In this document: piece by piece, positions 12,063 to 23,697 of the stretch
Numbering within the stretch: position 1 is the stretch's first letter
Layout: the number at the start of each line of letters is the position of its first letter
NCBI GenBank assembly: GCA_039000515.1
Contig: JBCFYV010000012.1
Span: 33,842,562-33,906,561 of the forward strand
Source: Timema cristinae
Lineage: Eukaryota; Arthropoda; Insecta; Phasmatodea; Timematidae
Reading direction: 5' to 3'
Length of the DNA: 64,000 nt
The notes under the pieces: model-generated
The model's input: the letters and a program-made list of their open reading frames with translations, nothing else
What the model was told of the DNA's origin: nothing
Database searches by the model: none
Program-made: the position numbers and the translations under genes

Positions 12063-12411
12063 TCTAGACGTTGATAAGCAAAGTTATTTTAGTGACTGAA
12101 AGCATGGAGCCTTGGGTAAGATGCTCCGGAGGAAACGATCAAACCACGAACTTCCCGGAAGATGTTGTCTGGTCCGGCCGTGGGATTATTCCGACCGTCC
12201 GGAATAGAGCAGAACACTTGGGGAACGTATTTGATTTTCATCTTTACGTCTTGCGCTCAGCGATAATTATTACTAAAGCTTGATACATACGAGTAGATAT
12301 ACAAATTACAATAATTTTGTATTTGTAAAATTCTCTAGTATAGTTTTCAGATCATTGAATTTAAGGGTAAGAGCCAGGATTCGTGAAGCCTCTGATTATA
12401 TTATTAAAGTA

Positions 12412-12766
12412 TTAAGGTGGCAATGTAGGGTACGCGAAAAAAGGTCATATTTTTGCATATGTTATAGCAAAGCTTTTTTTTGTCGAAAATAAAAGCAAAT
12501 ATTGTTTCTATACAAACGTAGAGCTTAATTTTCTTCCCATTATGACCTCAACAGTTGTTGAATATCTGTGAGAAGCATAGCGGCATTAGGTGATGAAACT
12601 TTTTAAAGGAAGAGAAAAAGCTGTCACTAAATTCCAAGACGCCCTTGACAAATATTCAACAACTTTTGAGGTCATCATGTGAAGAAAATTAAACTCTACG
12701 TTTGTATAGAAGCTATATTTAATTTATTTTGATCAAAATCTTGCGTTCCCTTCATCACCACCTTAA
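12412..12766. mobile_element. Foldback MITE, family FB-TTAA, copy 4
   Basis: TTAA at 12412-12415 and 12763-12766 flank inverted ends that begin GGTGG and end CCACC. The interior is a long imperfect palindrome, with atgacctcaacagttgttga on one arm mirrored by tcaacaacttttgaggtcat on the other. It is in the same subfamily as the copies at 4362 and 38189 (acgcgaaaaaagg / cttgcgttccctt). Confidence 0.82.
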
Positions 12767-13248
12767 CTTCCTTTTAGGGAAATAAAACTAAGTTGGAAAC
12801 TATAAAACTTGGGGTATCTTTGAGTGTATTTGTTCCATCTCACATATTTTTATAGTAGACTTATTGTTTTCGTATTTAATCAATGCGTAGTTTTAAAAGT
12901 AGCGTGTAGACACCCGACCGTGCACCGCGTCTTAAACCCCCCACCCCGAGATATTTGCATATTCACACCAACGGGGTAGGGATCGGGAAGGTTGATTTAG
13001 GGTTAACGGCACCCGGGTCATTGCGAAACCAGTTAGGAAAAACACCTCTTTACACTATCCGTGCAAATGAGTGTACAATTCCTCGTAAACTTTGACTTCC
13101 CTCACCCGCATCAGGTGGGCACGTGCTTAAATGGCCAGTCTAGTCTACCTTTATTTTAGTTATTTCATACAAGAATCCTATTGAATAGTAAATTCGGTAG
13201 AATCAAAGGCCTGGCAGAACGGTAATAGGAATTCAGTTCTGGATAGTC
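12767..13248. other. Degenerate repeat remnants, no gene
   Basis: The interval 13020-13140 has a SINE2-like order (aggaaaaacacctc, gcaaatgagtgtac, ttcctcgtaaac), probably a very old copy. Nothing else supported. Confidence 0.3.
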
Positions 13249-13260
13249 TTTTATCCTACC

Positions 13261-13553
13261 TGTACCTGGCGGTCTAGGGGTAAGGTGTCAACTTCTATGC
13301 TGGCGGCCGGGGTTCAATCCTCGGTACCCGGCAAAGATTTATCTGATTACCAAACCCTTCCTTCACCTCTGACAAGACATCTTGTGAATGTGGGGAATGC
13401 CAGGCCTCCACCGTGGTTCGGATTCCACGTTAAACTGTAGGTCCTTCATTTCATCTCACAATCACCCTACCATTACACATTAGCGTAAGTGCGTATAACC
13501 CGAACGGGTAGTAAGACGCGGTGATATAATAATAATAATATAATAATAATAAT
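13261..13553 (+). mobile_element. SINE1, full length with 12-bp target duplication
   Basis: Head with A box ggcggtctaggggtaa and B box ggttcaatcctcgg, conserved body, tail cgtataacccgaacggg then tagtaagacgcgg and ataat repeats. The duplication ttttatcctacc is perfect at 13249-13260 and 13554-13565. Confidence 0.94.
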
Positions 13554-13565
13554 TTTTATCCTACC

Positions 13566-14267
13566 AAAGTCATGGTATATATGGTCCACCGGTTTCGAAG
13601 AGGTTTAAATTAGAATTTTGGCCCTGGGCTTACAGTTGAGTATTTCCAAAAAAGTTATATTCACGCAACACGCAAATGTGGATGCATTTCCTCTTAAAGC
13701 TTACTTTCTTTCCCATCCCTATCTTATTGTAAATATGTTGTTGGCCTGACGGTAGTTAGATAAGATTGTGGGGCTGAAGGGGATTCAGACTTGATAGCAC
13801 ATCGTATTTACTTCCGTCTTTAACAAACACATCATCAAAAGGGTTGTTGTTTTCTAATTCTGTAAATTACTATCAAATCGCGTTTTTTATTTCTTAATTT
13901 TAACTTGAATGTTTGTTTTGTTAATTTCTTCTCTTCTACCCTCCCCACCCGGTGGTTCTATTCACTAGTGTTTCTAACCTATTTCCTGTTCAATTATCTG
14001 TTATGTACGACCGAACTGTTCCAAGTGGACCGGATGGCTCGAGGCATATTCTACACACAGAGAGAGAGAGAGACAGAAAATACTCACGTAGTTCGGTGCA
14101 ACAAGGAGACACCTTCCTGGGAGAGGTCGGCGTTCTAATTTGTCTTGGTGCCGCATGAGAGGCACACTTTTCTTTAGGGGTGTTTTTTTTTATTGTGATA
14201 TTTAGTCCACTTTCTAGTCAAAGATTATATATAAATAATGTACATCTAACTCATCGATTATTAAAGG
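13566..14267. other. No gene; short GA repeat
   Basis: A short agagagagagag run lies near 14060. Overlapping 68-77 codon frames at 13905-14158 are not recognised. Confidence 0.35.
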
Positions 14268-14425
14268 TCCTATCGAAGGGATAAGGGAATCCCTAGAGAA
14301 AATGGCAGGATAGGAAAATCATTGGGAGGAAATAACCCTATTTCATCTGTTTGGGATTCGAATTCACAATATTCTCGTCAACGGTGACCAAATGCAATGT
14401 GAATCGAATGCCTTAGACTCCTCAC
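14268..14425 (-). mobile_element. Degenerate SINE2 fragment
   Basis: Minus-strand B box (complement of gggattcgaattcac) with a flanking tRNA-like head and part of the body. The tail is absent. Confidence 0.5.
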
Positions 14426-14535
14426 TTTAATTATATTACAGTTCAACATAGTTACTCATTTTGTAGTGCGTGTTGCTAGTGCCTATTTAGGATCGGGATC
14501 GATTCTCCGCAAGGTATTATTTGTGAACAATTATT

Positions 14536-14655
14536 GACAGTTGGGGGATGGGTAGCTAGTTTTGGCTGGTCTGGATTTGAATACGTTTGTAAGTCGTGTG
14601 TTGATTTAAGGCTTATATTTAAAAAGTGAATGTTGAATACTTCAACCAAACAATA
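14536..14655 (+). mobile_element. SINE3 tail fragment
   Basis: The order gtaagtcgtgtgttga, then aaaagtgaatgttgaata, then cttcaacc matches the 3' part of the SINE3 copies at 55335 and 60287. No head remains. Confidence 0.45.
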
Positions 14656-15645
14656 GCTTATAGGCATGGCCTTGGGTTGAACAAACGGACGTTTCATGGA
14701 CCTCTAGTTGGCATCCCTAACCACTTGGTCACGGAGACGATGCTTTGTACCGCTCTTGCCCCCAGACGGGGTTGAATGGTGCGTCGTTGTCCGCAGTCTG
14801 CACAGGCCTCTGCTCTGTTCTCCTCTATCAGCGACACAAATGGGCGTCATTTCCGGTCGCTGCGTCGATCATCTCTGTAAACTTAAAACTCTTCCTTTTT
14901 ATCAACAGCCTTGCGAGCGAATGCCGAATTTTTCGCGCACAGTATTTCTTTAAAAAAAAAAAACCGGCCCTGTCTCGTTTGAATTCTTTTGGTTTTGTTG
15001 GTCGCTGCTGTATCAGAATTTTGAGTTGGGCTGCTCTGTTGACCATGTTTCTGGAAAGGGCCGAGGTTGACTAGAGCTTTAGAGGATCCGAGTTCTTCCC
15101 AAGTAAATTTACCACGAACATGTAAAACCAGTAAAACAGAAGGAGTTTTTGGTGTTTGGAAAAAAAACAGGAGTATTTAAAAATAAACTTAGAAATTACA
15201 CGTATATTTGTGAATTGAGGACATTTATGTGCAAGATTTAAATTATGAGTCTTTACATATAAAAAATAAGTAGTATGACACACTCGTACATATCTTTTCA
15301 TATAGTATATTTAAATTTGTGACGAATTGTTCAAAAATCAGTTCACTAACCTCGTATTAATTTTCTAAAAAAAACAAACGAACATAGTACATTCTTTATT
15401 ATCATGTCAAACTCTCTCCATATGCCCATTTTGAACCAAGAATTAGGTAGTCCTACAATTTTCTAACTATCTCACATTTTCAAAAAATAGTTATCACTAA
15501 AATACCCTTAATTTAAAGATGACTTTAAAAATAAAAATAAAAACTTGAGGCATGGTCATATTTTATTTAAAAATCATGTTTATGCAAAATCTATCAAATC
15601 GTCTTAGTTCTATACAAGTGGAATTCAACACTGTAAATATATGAT
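14656..15645. other. No recognised feature
   Basis: The part 14700-15070 is higher in GC and open in several frames (up to 109 codons), but no family is recognised. The remainder is AT-rich. Confidence 0.35.
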
Positions 15646-16135
15646 AAACTAGATGGCTGTTGCCCGCGGCTTTGCTCGCGTGGAAGTTGATTATATACAA
15701 ATACGAAAATATACATATGTATTTACAGATTAATCTAAAATATTACGTTACGTTGATGACCATAACTTGACCTCAGATCAAAAATAATGCAAGTCCGATA
15801 CAAACTTTCACCCCCTTTTTCATCTCTTATTAAATAAAATTTCCAAAATTCCTGAAACAAGTATTTATTTGTTTTACGTCAATAACCGAAATACAAAATT
15901 TTGTTTATGTAACTTTCAAAATGACGGACTTTCATACATATTATCATACATATTATCATCCCCTATTTTGACCCCTTTGGGGTGGAATTTTCTAAAATCC
16001 TTTCTTAGTGGGTGCCTACATAACAAAATGAATATACAGTTCGAATTTCATGCTTGTAGCCTTGATAGTTTGCGCTCGGCGATGATGAATCAGTCAGTCA
16101 GTCAATCAGGACATGTTATTTTATAAGTATAGATT
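15646..16135 (+). mobile_element. Short RTE-like non-LTR retroelement fragment
   Basis: Starts aaactagatggctgttgccc with a cgcggctttgctcgcg palindrome, carries the module cctttggggtggaatttt followed by ctttcttagtgggtgcc, then cagtcagtcagtcaatcagg, and ends ttataagtatagatta. This order is typical of short RTE-clade-derived elements common in arthropods (established pattern, assigned from memory). No reverse transcriptase is present. Confidence 0.65.
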
Positions 16136-17076
16136 AAAACCGAACTGAACCCGTGTCTAATTCCCTCCCCCAGTTTCTCTCTTAAAAATTAGATGGCGTA
16201 ACAACTGTATACATCTTTAAATCAAAGTAAAATCATCCTGTTCTTTAATACCAATGCTATAACCTTATACTAACCAATTTTATGAACAATTGAATATTAT
16301 TCCTCTGTTCTTATCTCACTGTAAAATGGAGGATTTTGTAGTAAGAAAATAATGCCAATCCTATCAGGTATTGGTCACGGGTGTACCCAAAAATGTATTT
16401 TGGTGTGTTTTCTACTTGCACTAGAGTTTTTATGTCAGGAGATGACAAGGATTTTATTTTAATAATTAAATTGAAACAATTTAAAACTTTCTGAAGATAA
16501 TTGAGGGTCGGATTTATAAACATGGATGCTCCAAGGTTGCTGTTAAAATGGAAAGCCCCGCCGACATCAAACATATAAACTTTTTTTTTACAAAATTAAC
16601 TGTTTAAAGGTAATTGTTTAACATACTATTCAAATAAGGAAATATTGTTATCACAATAAATTAGATGTATAGTTGCATATGTAGCCACTAGATTCGCTGC
16701 GATCTAGGTGTGGTGTTTATAGTTTGAAATACTAGTTTGCCGTACGTGCCATTAGTAAGTAAATAATATTTTTGTCAGATTTAAATAGAAATTGATATAG
16801 AATGCTAAAAAAATGTTTTAAATATTTTATTATGACTACACTCCATGGAGCCAATAGATAAATATATTTTTTTGTTTCGATATAGTTTGTGGAGGCTTTG
16901 GGGCGTTAACATTTTTCGTCGTCCTTTAAATACAGGCCTCTGTAGGTATATAAAGGATGTTAGAAAAAAAAAGTGTTCAAAACATAAGTTTATTGTAGTA
17001 CTCTTCAAAATGAATAAAAATGTATTAGTAAACCCAGGTCTACAATCCAACTTGCACAAAGACACAGGCAATTTGG
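16136..17076. other. No recognised feature
   Basis: AT-rich. Frames of 85-88 codons at 16311-17102 overlap on both strands and are not recognised. Confidence 0.4.
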
Positions 17077-17087
17077 TATTCCAGTAT

Positions 17088-17363
17088 TATTATTATTATT
17101 AGCACCGCGTCTTACTACCGTTCGGGTTATACGCACTTACGCTAATGTGTAATGGTAGGGTGATTGTGAGATGAAATGAAGGACCTACAGTTTAACGTGG
17201 AATCCGAACCACGGTGGTGGCCTGGCATTCCACACATTCACAAGATATCTTGTCAGAGGTGTAGGAAGGGTTTGGAAATCAGATAAATCTGTGCCGGACC
17301 GAGGATCGAACCCCGGCCGCCAGCATAGAAGTCTGACACCTTACCCTAGACCACCAGGTCACC
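17088..17363 (-). mobile_element. SINE1, full length with 11-bp target duplication
   Basis: Minus-strand copy with head near 17300-17363, body, hairpin tail and TAA-rich end at the left. The duplication tattccagtat occurs at 17077-17087 and 17364-17374. Confidence 0.94.
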
Positions 17364-17399
17364 TATTCCAGTATAAATCAAATTAAGATGATAAACAAT

Positions 17400-17640
17400 G
17401 AATTGGCATTTGTGTTCATATGACACAAATTTACTGTCGTATTATTTTTAAAAAATCTGTTCTGCATGTTGTCCTTCCATTTCCACACAAATTTCACATC
17501 CTGGAATCAGACTTGCGTTGGTAGGTACGCTTTGAAAAACCCTTTGCTCCATTCGAATCGTCTGACAACCGTTTTAAACTCTCTGTTTAAGTCTGATGAT
17601 TGAATCAGAATATAATAAACTCTTTGATTATCCCATACAA
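17400..17640 (+). repeat. Dispersed repeat copy A (pair with 39810)
   Basis: The segment ttccatttccacacaaattt then cacatc, followed by cattcgaatcgtctgaca and gttttaaactc, matches the sequence at 39900-40030 in the same order. Family unknown. Both copies lie close to a SINE1, which probably inserted independently because the SINEs differ in orientation. Confidence 0.6.
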
Positions 17641-18059
17641 AAAGACCAAAAGAGTAATGTCGGGGGGAAAGGGGAGATGTGATATTTTCTCGGCCTGCAT
17701 CTCTGTGTGAGTTGGTTTGCGAACCTAGGTTTCTAGTAAATTTTTACTCATTTTAATATACTCGTAAATTTTTAACCAGTTTAATGATAATGAGTACCAC
17801 GATATCCTGGGTTGGTGAAGGGGGCGGGTGCGGGGGAGTAGGGGTGAGGAAAGAGGAATAAGATGAAAATAAGAGGGAGGGGAATATACAGTGATTGTAG
17901 GACTGTATTTTCAAAAAAAAAAAGTAAAAAAAGATTTGTTTTTATATTGACATGATGGATGATTTGAAGCTTTGTTTTACAGGATTCTTTACAATATTTT
18001 TTTACGGGGAAAGGGGCTAGTAATATATAAGTTTAACACAATGGTTATCGACTTAAACT

Positions 18060-18352
18060 AGGGGATAGTGATAAGCAGGTTAGCTTGTCCGCCTGCATTA
18101 GTGTGGATGGAAAAACAATAGAGAAAATCCATTTTTAAAACCATCTCTACTCTCGCAATAGACCAGACTGCCGATGACGGGGAGAGCGAGGTTCGAATCT
18201 CTGTTGGGTGTACCGAGGCTGGTTCTTCCAAAATGATTTTACACTTTCCCTCACAATTGTGGGTACACTACCAATAAATATAACCTTCCTCATCCTTAAA
18301 ATCATTAACGTATTTAGTACATAAGCGTATAACCCGAACGGGTGATAAAAAA
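18060..18352 (+). mobile_element. SINE2, nearly complete
   Basis: Head with gataagcaggttagc, variable region actgccgatgacggggag, B box ggttcgaatctctg, body, and the shared tail gcgtataacccgaacgggt at the 3' end. An extra segment of about 60 bp in the head region (18105-18160) looks inserted. Confidence 0.75.
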
Positions 18353-18784
18353 AATATATGTACGGTTATATAGTACCATTTATTCTTCCCTCCGTAGCTT
18401 GTTTCAACTGAAATTTATTTTATCCGAACAATATTGTTGTCGTAATTGAAAGGTCTGGAAGCATGAAATGAGCGGCTGCAACATCTGACTATCCATCCAA
18501 GACCGGTGGCGTGCCTCAAATGTATATAATTTATGTGTGGAGTGTACTCGAACAGTGCATGACGCACATTGTAATATCGTTGTGGCCTCGCCCGATGCTA
18601 GGCAAAACAAACTATTATGCCTTTTTTTTAAATATGTACGGGTTTGCTGTGAGGTGGGTCACTCGCCTGTGTAATTATTAATGAGCAAAATTGTTTTGGA
18701 TTTGCTCATTTTCAATATGATATTTGATTCGTGGTTTTGATATATGAGGTTTAAGAATGGCCTTTCAAGTTTAGGTATAATATC
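18353..18784. other. No recognised feature
   Basis: A 68-codon minus frame at 18404-18610 is not recognised. Confidence 0.35.
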
Positions 18785-19858
18785 AACTATGTGTGTGCTC
18801 CACCCCTGTGTGGTTACTAAATGACTTGTTCTAGTCTACTGCTGTGTTTTATCCACCCCTGTATAGTCTATGAATGGATCTCTCTTATGTAACAAATACT
18901 GCATTTTATCCACCCCTGTATAGTCTATGAATGGCTCTCTATGTAACAAATACTGCGTGCTATCCACCCCTATATGGTATTTGAATGTGCTGCCCTACTG
19001 TAACTAATTTTGTGTTTTATCCACCCCTGTATAGTCTCTGAATGGCTAGTCTTGGTATAATGCTGTGTTTTTATCCACCCCTAAATCGTCTATAAATGGC
19101 TTTCCCTAATGTAATAAAGACTGCGTTTTATCCACCCCTGTATGGTCTATGAATGGCTTGCCTTAGTGTAACTAATGCTGTGTTTTATCCACCTTTGCAT
19201 TGTATATGAATGGCTTGCCCCAGTATAACTAATACTGCGCTTTATCCACCCCTGTATGGTCTATGAATGGCTTGCCCCAGTATAACTAATGCTGCGCTTT
19301 ATCCACCCCTGCATAGTCTATGAATGGCTTGCCCCAGTATAACTAATGCTGCGTTATCCACCCCTGTATGGTCTATGAATGGCTCGCCCCGGTATAACTA
19401 ATGCTGCGCTTTATCCACCCCTGCATAGTCTATGAATGGCTTGCCCCAGTATAACTAATGCTGCGCTTTATCCACCCCTGCATAGTCTATGAATGGCTTG
19501 CCTCAGTATAACTAATGCTGCGCTTTATCCACCCCTGTATGGTCTATGAATGGCTTGCTCCAGTATAACTAATGCTACGCTTTATCCACCCCTGTATGGT
19601 CTATGAATGGCTCGCCCCAGTATAACTAATTCTGCGCTTTATCCACCCCTGTATGGTCTATGAATGGCTTGCTCCAGTATAACTAATGCTGCGCTTTATC
19701 CACCCCTGTATGGTCTATGAATGGCTCGCCCCAGTATAACTAATTCTGCGCTTTATCCACCCCTGTATGGTCTATGAATGGCTTGCTCCAGTATAACTAA
19801 TGCTGCGCTTTATCCACCCCTGTATGGTCTATGAATGGCTCGCCCTAGTGTAGGTAGC
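18785..19858 (+). repeat. 57-bp minisatellite, about 19 copies, with 114-bp higher-order pattern
   Basis: The unit contains tttatccacccctg, tatggtctatgaatggc and cagtataactaatgctg. Units start at regular 57-bp spacing in the right half (for example 19524, 19581, 19638, 19695, 19752, 19809). The left copies are diverged and irregular. In the last six units two variants alternate: cttgctccag with gctgcgc, and ctcgccccag with ttctgcgc. No reading frame is conserved. Confidence 0.96.
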
Positions 19859-20712
19859 ACACGGCTTGACGAAGATGGGCGTTTCCTCTGTATCACAACA
19901 CGCTGCGTTACAAGGCTCTTCAATACGGAGTGATAATTTCACCAGAGACAGTGGTTTGATTTCAGGTGGACCCTATAGTAATACAATGCTTACTCTACTA
20001 AGTGGACACTAAGCACTAAGGTTGTTTCCTTAGTGAATGGTCAATGCACTGCGTTATGGAAGCATTCTATGTCAGCTATGGGTTGATAGTTCTGCATTTA
20101 GAAAGAGCGAAAATAAAACTCACGAAACTTCTTATCGCAAGGCAAAGAGGAACGCTCGTTCGTTGCCTGCTCTAAATATCTTAACATTTGTTGATGTGGG
20201 CCTTTAACAAAATACTGTTTGTCGGATGAGGGCTAGCTAGATCTAGAGCTCTTTTTCATCAAGACTAGTCTCATAGCTCCGCAAATAGGCTTAAAAAGTT
20301 GCATTTTCACATATGTTTTTCTATTAATAAAACTCAAACTATAAGGCTTTTTAGAGAAAATAGCCCCTTTGGAATCTCTCAACTGTATTTTGGCGTGAAC
20401 CTTATTTTCAAATAACGCATCGCATTAAATATTGCGTTAGAGCTGAACATAGCTCCCGCCTACTTGAAAGGACATAATTTCACTCTGTGATATATCTTAA
20501 TGACTCAAGGGAAAGGTAGTTTTGAAGCTTCAAAACCACTAAAGCGCTCCATAATCTCAAAATTTTAATTGTTTAAGGAACGTTAATTAAAATACGTTTC
20601 TAACCCTACTCTGCAAGTTTTGTTTAAAACCTCGCTCTAAATGAGCTAATTTCATCTGTTCATGATGTTTTTAACTATACATTTTTTAATCAAAGGTTCT
20701 TAATCATATAAG
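19859..20712. other. No recognised feature
   Basis: Unique-looking sequence. A gttcccaaacaggggt segment at about 20720 resembles a hAT-type transposon end but has no partner. Confidence 0.35.
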
Positions 20713-21056
20713 GCAGGGGTTCCCAAACAGGGGTTGCGCCCACCCGAAGTGAGTCTTAGAGTAGAAAACCGCTGGCGCGTCTGTCTCCGTGGTCGATTGG
20801 TAGATATGCTTGCCTCCAATGAATGAATATTATCAAACCTTAGTGGCCCACATTCATAATATTTTCATGATAGTTATTAATTGCCTAGATCAGGGTCAGA
20901 AAAACTAGTTGGGTTCCAATTGACTTGTAAACTCTACAAAGATCCTGCGATAACAGATCCTTTCTCCGTTCTTGGTTTTTATATACGCCTTACTTTTATT
21001 CCTTGGATATAATCTCTCCTCATATGTGTTTTCCACCTTTCTATTAAAAAAATATA

Positions 21057-21324
21057 TTACTATTAGCACCGCGTCTTACTACCCGTTCGGGTTATACGCA
21101 CTTACGCTAATGTGTAATGGTAGGGTGATTGTGAGATGACCCACAGTTTAACGTGGAATCCGAACCACGGTGGCGGCCTGGCACTCCACACATTCACAAG
21201 ATGTCTTGTCAGAGGTGAAGGAAGGGTTTGGAAATCAGATAAATCTGTGCCGGGACCGAGGATTGAACCCCGGCCGCCAGCACAGAAGTCTGACACCTTA
21301 CCCCTAGACCACCAGGTCACCCAC
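21057..21324 (-). mobile_element. SINE1 with a small internal deletion
   Basis: Minus-strand copy with head (complement of ctagaccaccaggtcacc) and the shared hairpin tail. Relative to other copies about 10 bp are missing after gtgagatg at about 21140. The direct repeat taaaaaaatata at 21045-21056 and 21325-21336 is the probable target duplication. Open frames on both strands here are SINE artefacts. Confidence 0.92.
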
Positions 21325-21544
21325 TAAAAAAATATAGAATAACTTAAATAAAATGTATATTTATTTTCTTTTAATAATGCTTACAATGGCCGATTAGGAG
21401 TTTTTTGGTCACATTCAAATTGTATTTGAGATGATATAATTATTTGGAAGTTTTTTTTATATGTTTGCTAATTTTATGAGACTAAAAGATTGATTTTTTT
21501 AATTATAATATAGTTTTCTTACGCGACTGATTAAAAACTAACAA

Positions 21545-21772
21545 GTTAGCTCAGTCGGTAGCGTGTCTGGCTTCCAAATTGAGGGTTCCGGGTTCGATTT
21601 CTGGCATACCCAAAAAAGTATCATGGATGAATTGTGAGTTTACCTTTTCACGGTGATGAATTAACGGTTGGGGCTGGATGTTGTCTCTCTTCCAGAATTA
21701 TGTAAGTTTAAAAGTTGTGTGATATAATCAGTTGGTTCAGAAAATGCACGTAAAATACCTCAAATAAAGATA
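21545..21772 (+). mobile_element. SINE3 (tRNA-Lys-like head)
   Basis: The head gttagctcagtcggtagc with B box ccgggttcgatttctgg is tRNA-Lys-like. The body has cggtgatgaattaacgg and ggggctggat, and the 3' end is aaaatgcacgtaaaatac plus ctcaaataaa. It is not a functional tRNA gene: the acceptor stem does not close. Confidence 0.82.
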
Positions 21773-22418
21773 TGAATTGAAAATTACTGAAAACTACATG
21801 ATCGATCGGTCGATCGCGTTCGACCATTTGCCGAACCTTGGCGTAGACTTTTAGCTATGTTCGAGAGGAAATATTCCTATCCATTAGCGCATCCTGCATG
21901 ACTTGTGTACTCACTTATTAATTGTATTTGATTGAATTATTTCAACAGAACTTTTATGCACACAGAAAAAACACCATGGACCCCTCTGGTGAATATCTTA
22001 ACTTCTTATTGGCTTACAAGTGTCGAAGTTTAAAAAAAAAAGAGTTAATGGTTTCGGGCAATTAGGGAAACATTAATTTGACATTATAGCAATAAAGTTG
22101 ATTTATAACACTTTCTAATTTTTGAAAATGGTGACCGGTGGCCACTAAATTCATTAAAATAAAAATCGGGATGCATGGTGTAATGGTCTGGCAATCTCTT
22201 CTATAGGGACATGGGTATTCTGCCTCTTGGGTATCCATCTTGGCGTGAACCATATTTAAAAATACTTAAAATATTTAAAACTAGTTATTAAATAACGCTG
22301 AATATCTGGACGATACCAACGCGCCTCGGCGCTTATTAACGTGAAACTCGTCCATCGCACTCCCACGATTTGTTTTCTGGTCCTAAACCTAGTTTTAAAC
22401 CTATAATTTAACTATATA

Positions 22419-22420
<2 letters not shown>
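21773..22420. other. No gene; one palindromic cluster
   Basis: A gatcgatcggtcgatcg palindrome-rich cluster lies at about 21801-21820. Otherwise nothing recognisable. Confidence 0.4.

Positions 22421-22454
<34 letters not shown>
22421..22454 (+). repeat. (TG)n microsatellite running into CG repeats
   Basis: About 14 TG units followed by gcgcgcgc. Alternating purine-pyrimidine sequence. Confidence 0.95.
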
Positions 22455-22534
22455 CTCTTAGTCGACGTCTCTAATTATCCGTTCACACGAGCGTTGTTTT
22501 CATACATAAATTCATTACTTAATTCACCTGCTTT

Positions 22535-22775
22535 GTTAGCGCATAGTCTAAGACTCTAAGGCCTCACCCTTGCAATAGACTTATATTGCCGATGACAGAA
22601 AAATCGGGGCACAAATCGTGATTGAGATTTTTTTCCTAAATTATTTTCCACTCTCCCTCCCCGAAATGCTTATACATTTCCTCTAAACTCAACTTTAGTT
22701 ATCCTTAACTCATTAGCGTAATTATTACATATGCGTATAACTTGAACAGGCAGTAAGACTACGTGCTAAAACAAA
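22535..22775 (+). mobile_element. SINE2 copy, diverged
   Basis: tRNA-like head with gttagcgcatagtc, variable arm attgccgatgacag, SINE2 body and the tail gcgtataacttgaacagg. The B box is decayed (cacaaatcgtgatt). Confidence 0.65.
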
Positions 22776-22784
22776 CTTAATTCA

Positions 22785-22962
22785 GTACAAGTCGACTGTT
22801 ACAGATATCAGGGCTCGAATCCCGGTCGGGTGTATTGATGGTGTTTCCCAAAAGGTTTTCCACTTTCTTCTAGCAAATATGAGCACACTTTCTCTAAATT
22901 AAACCTTCCGTCTCCCTAACACACAAACGCGAACAACGGGTAGTGAGACGCGGTGAGTTTTT
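22785..22962 (+). mobile_element. SINE2 copy, 5' truncated
   Basis: B box gggctcgaatcccgg, body and tail acaacgggtagtgagacgcgg. It follows the previous SINE2 in the same direction with almost no gap, possibly a tandem insertion. Confidence 0.72.
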
Positions 22963-23697
22963 TTTTATTAGTAACATTATTTTATCTTAAGATGAGGATA
23001 ATCACACATCGCCCGTGTGAATGTGAGTGATATTTTTTTATTAGTAGACACCTCGCTGGTGATTTCGTGTCACTTGCCATTATTATTTGAACAGAAAAGT
23101 TTTTCTTTTGAACTAATTATGAAAACATTGCCTTGTGTACGGGGATTAACCTACGTCTCAGCCGTCTAGTCCAGGGGGGGGGGGGGGTCCTCTTAGCTCC
23201 GATGACGTATGACAGCGGTTAGCCTGGGGACTGTTCGTGGGGACTTCCGGCTCGCCTTCCTCCCCGGATATCCGCCTAGTCCTTTTTTCCGCTTCCGGTT
23301 GCTCACAATCAGGTGAAACGTGAAGTATCGAAGCCTGGGGTCGATCCAGAACTCTTGTCGAGAAGTCTGTTCTCACCCGACAAAGGACACATGTTTTAAT
23401 CACAAGTTTCTCGTCCTCCTCTCACATAACCTCATAATATTGTGTTCGTTTGGATGGAAAGTTGATAGAGAAATTGACCCTAAGTTTAGGAGACCCTGGT
23501 TCGATTTTGACTGGCAATGCATATCTGTCAACTCTCCCAGATATTCCGTGAAACTTAATACATTATAAACAATTTTACAATTCTACATTATAATGTATCC
23601 ATACTTAAAATTGTAATTTGCTGCCGTGGCATTCCATACCATGGTAACTTCGTTTATTCTGAAAGGTAAGAAGCATAATCTTCTTGGTTCCATAAGA
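22963..23697. other. No gene; G14 tract at 23174-23187
   Basis: The interval 23160-23400 is GC-richer and open in two frames (81-82 codons) without recognisable homology. Confidence 0.35.

Noticed and set aside
20770..20830. tRNA-like A box ccgtggtcgattggtag
   Set aside because: No matching B box at the right distance and no SINE body follows.
21102..21327. Paired open frames on both strands, and similar ones at 27631-27860
   Set aside because: They are translations of SINE1 and recur wherever the SINE does.
21545..21617. Possible functional tRNA gene at the SINE3 head
   Set aside because: The A and B boxes are good, but the acceptor stem does not close and the head continues into a repeated SINE body.
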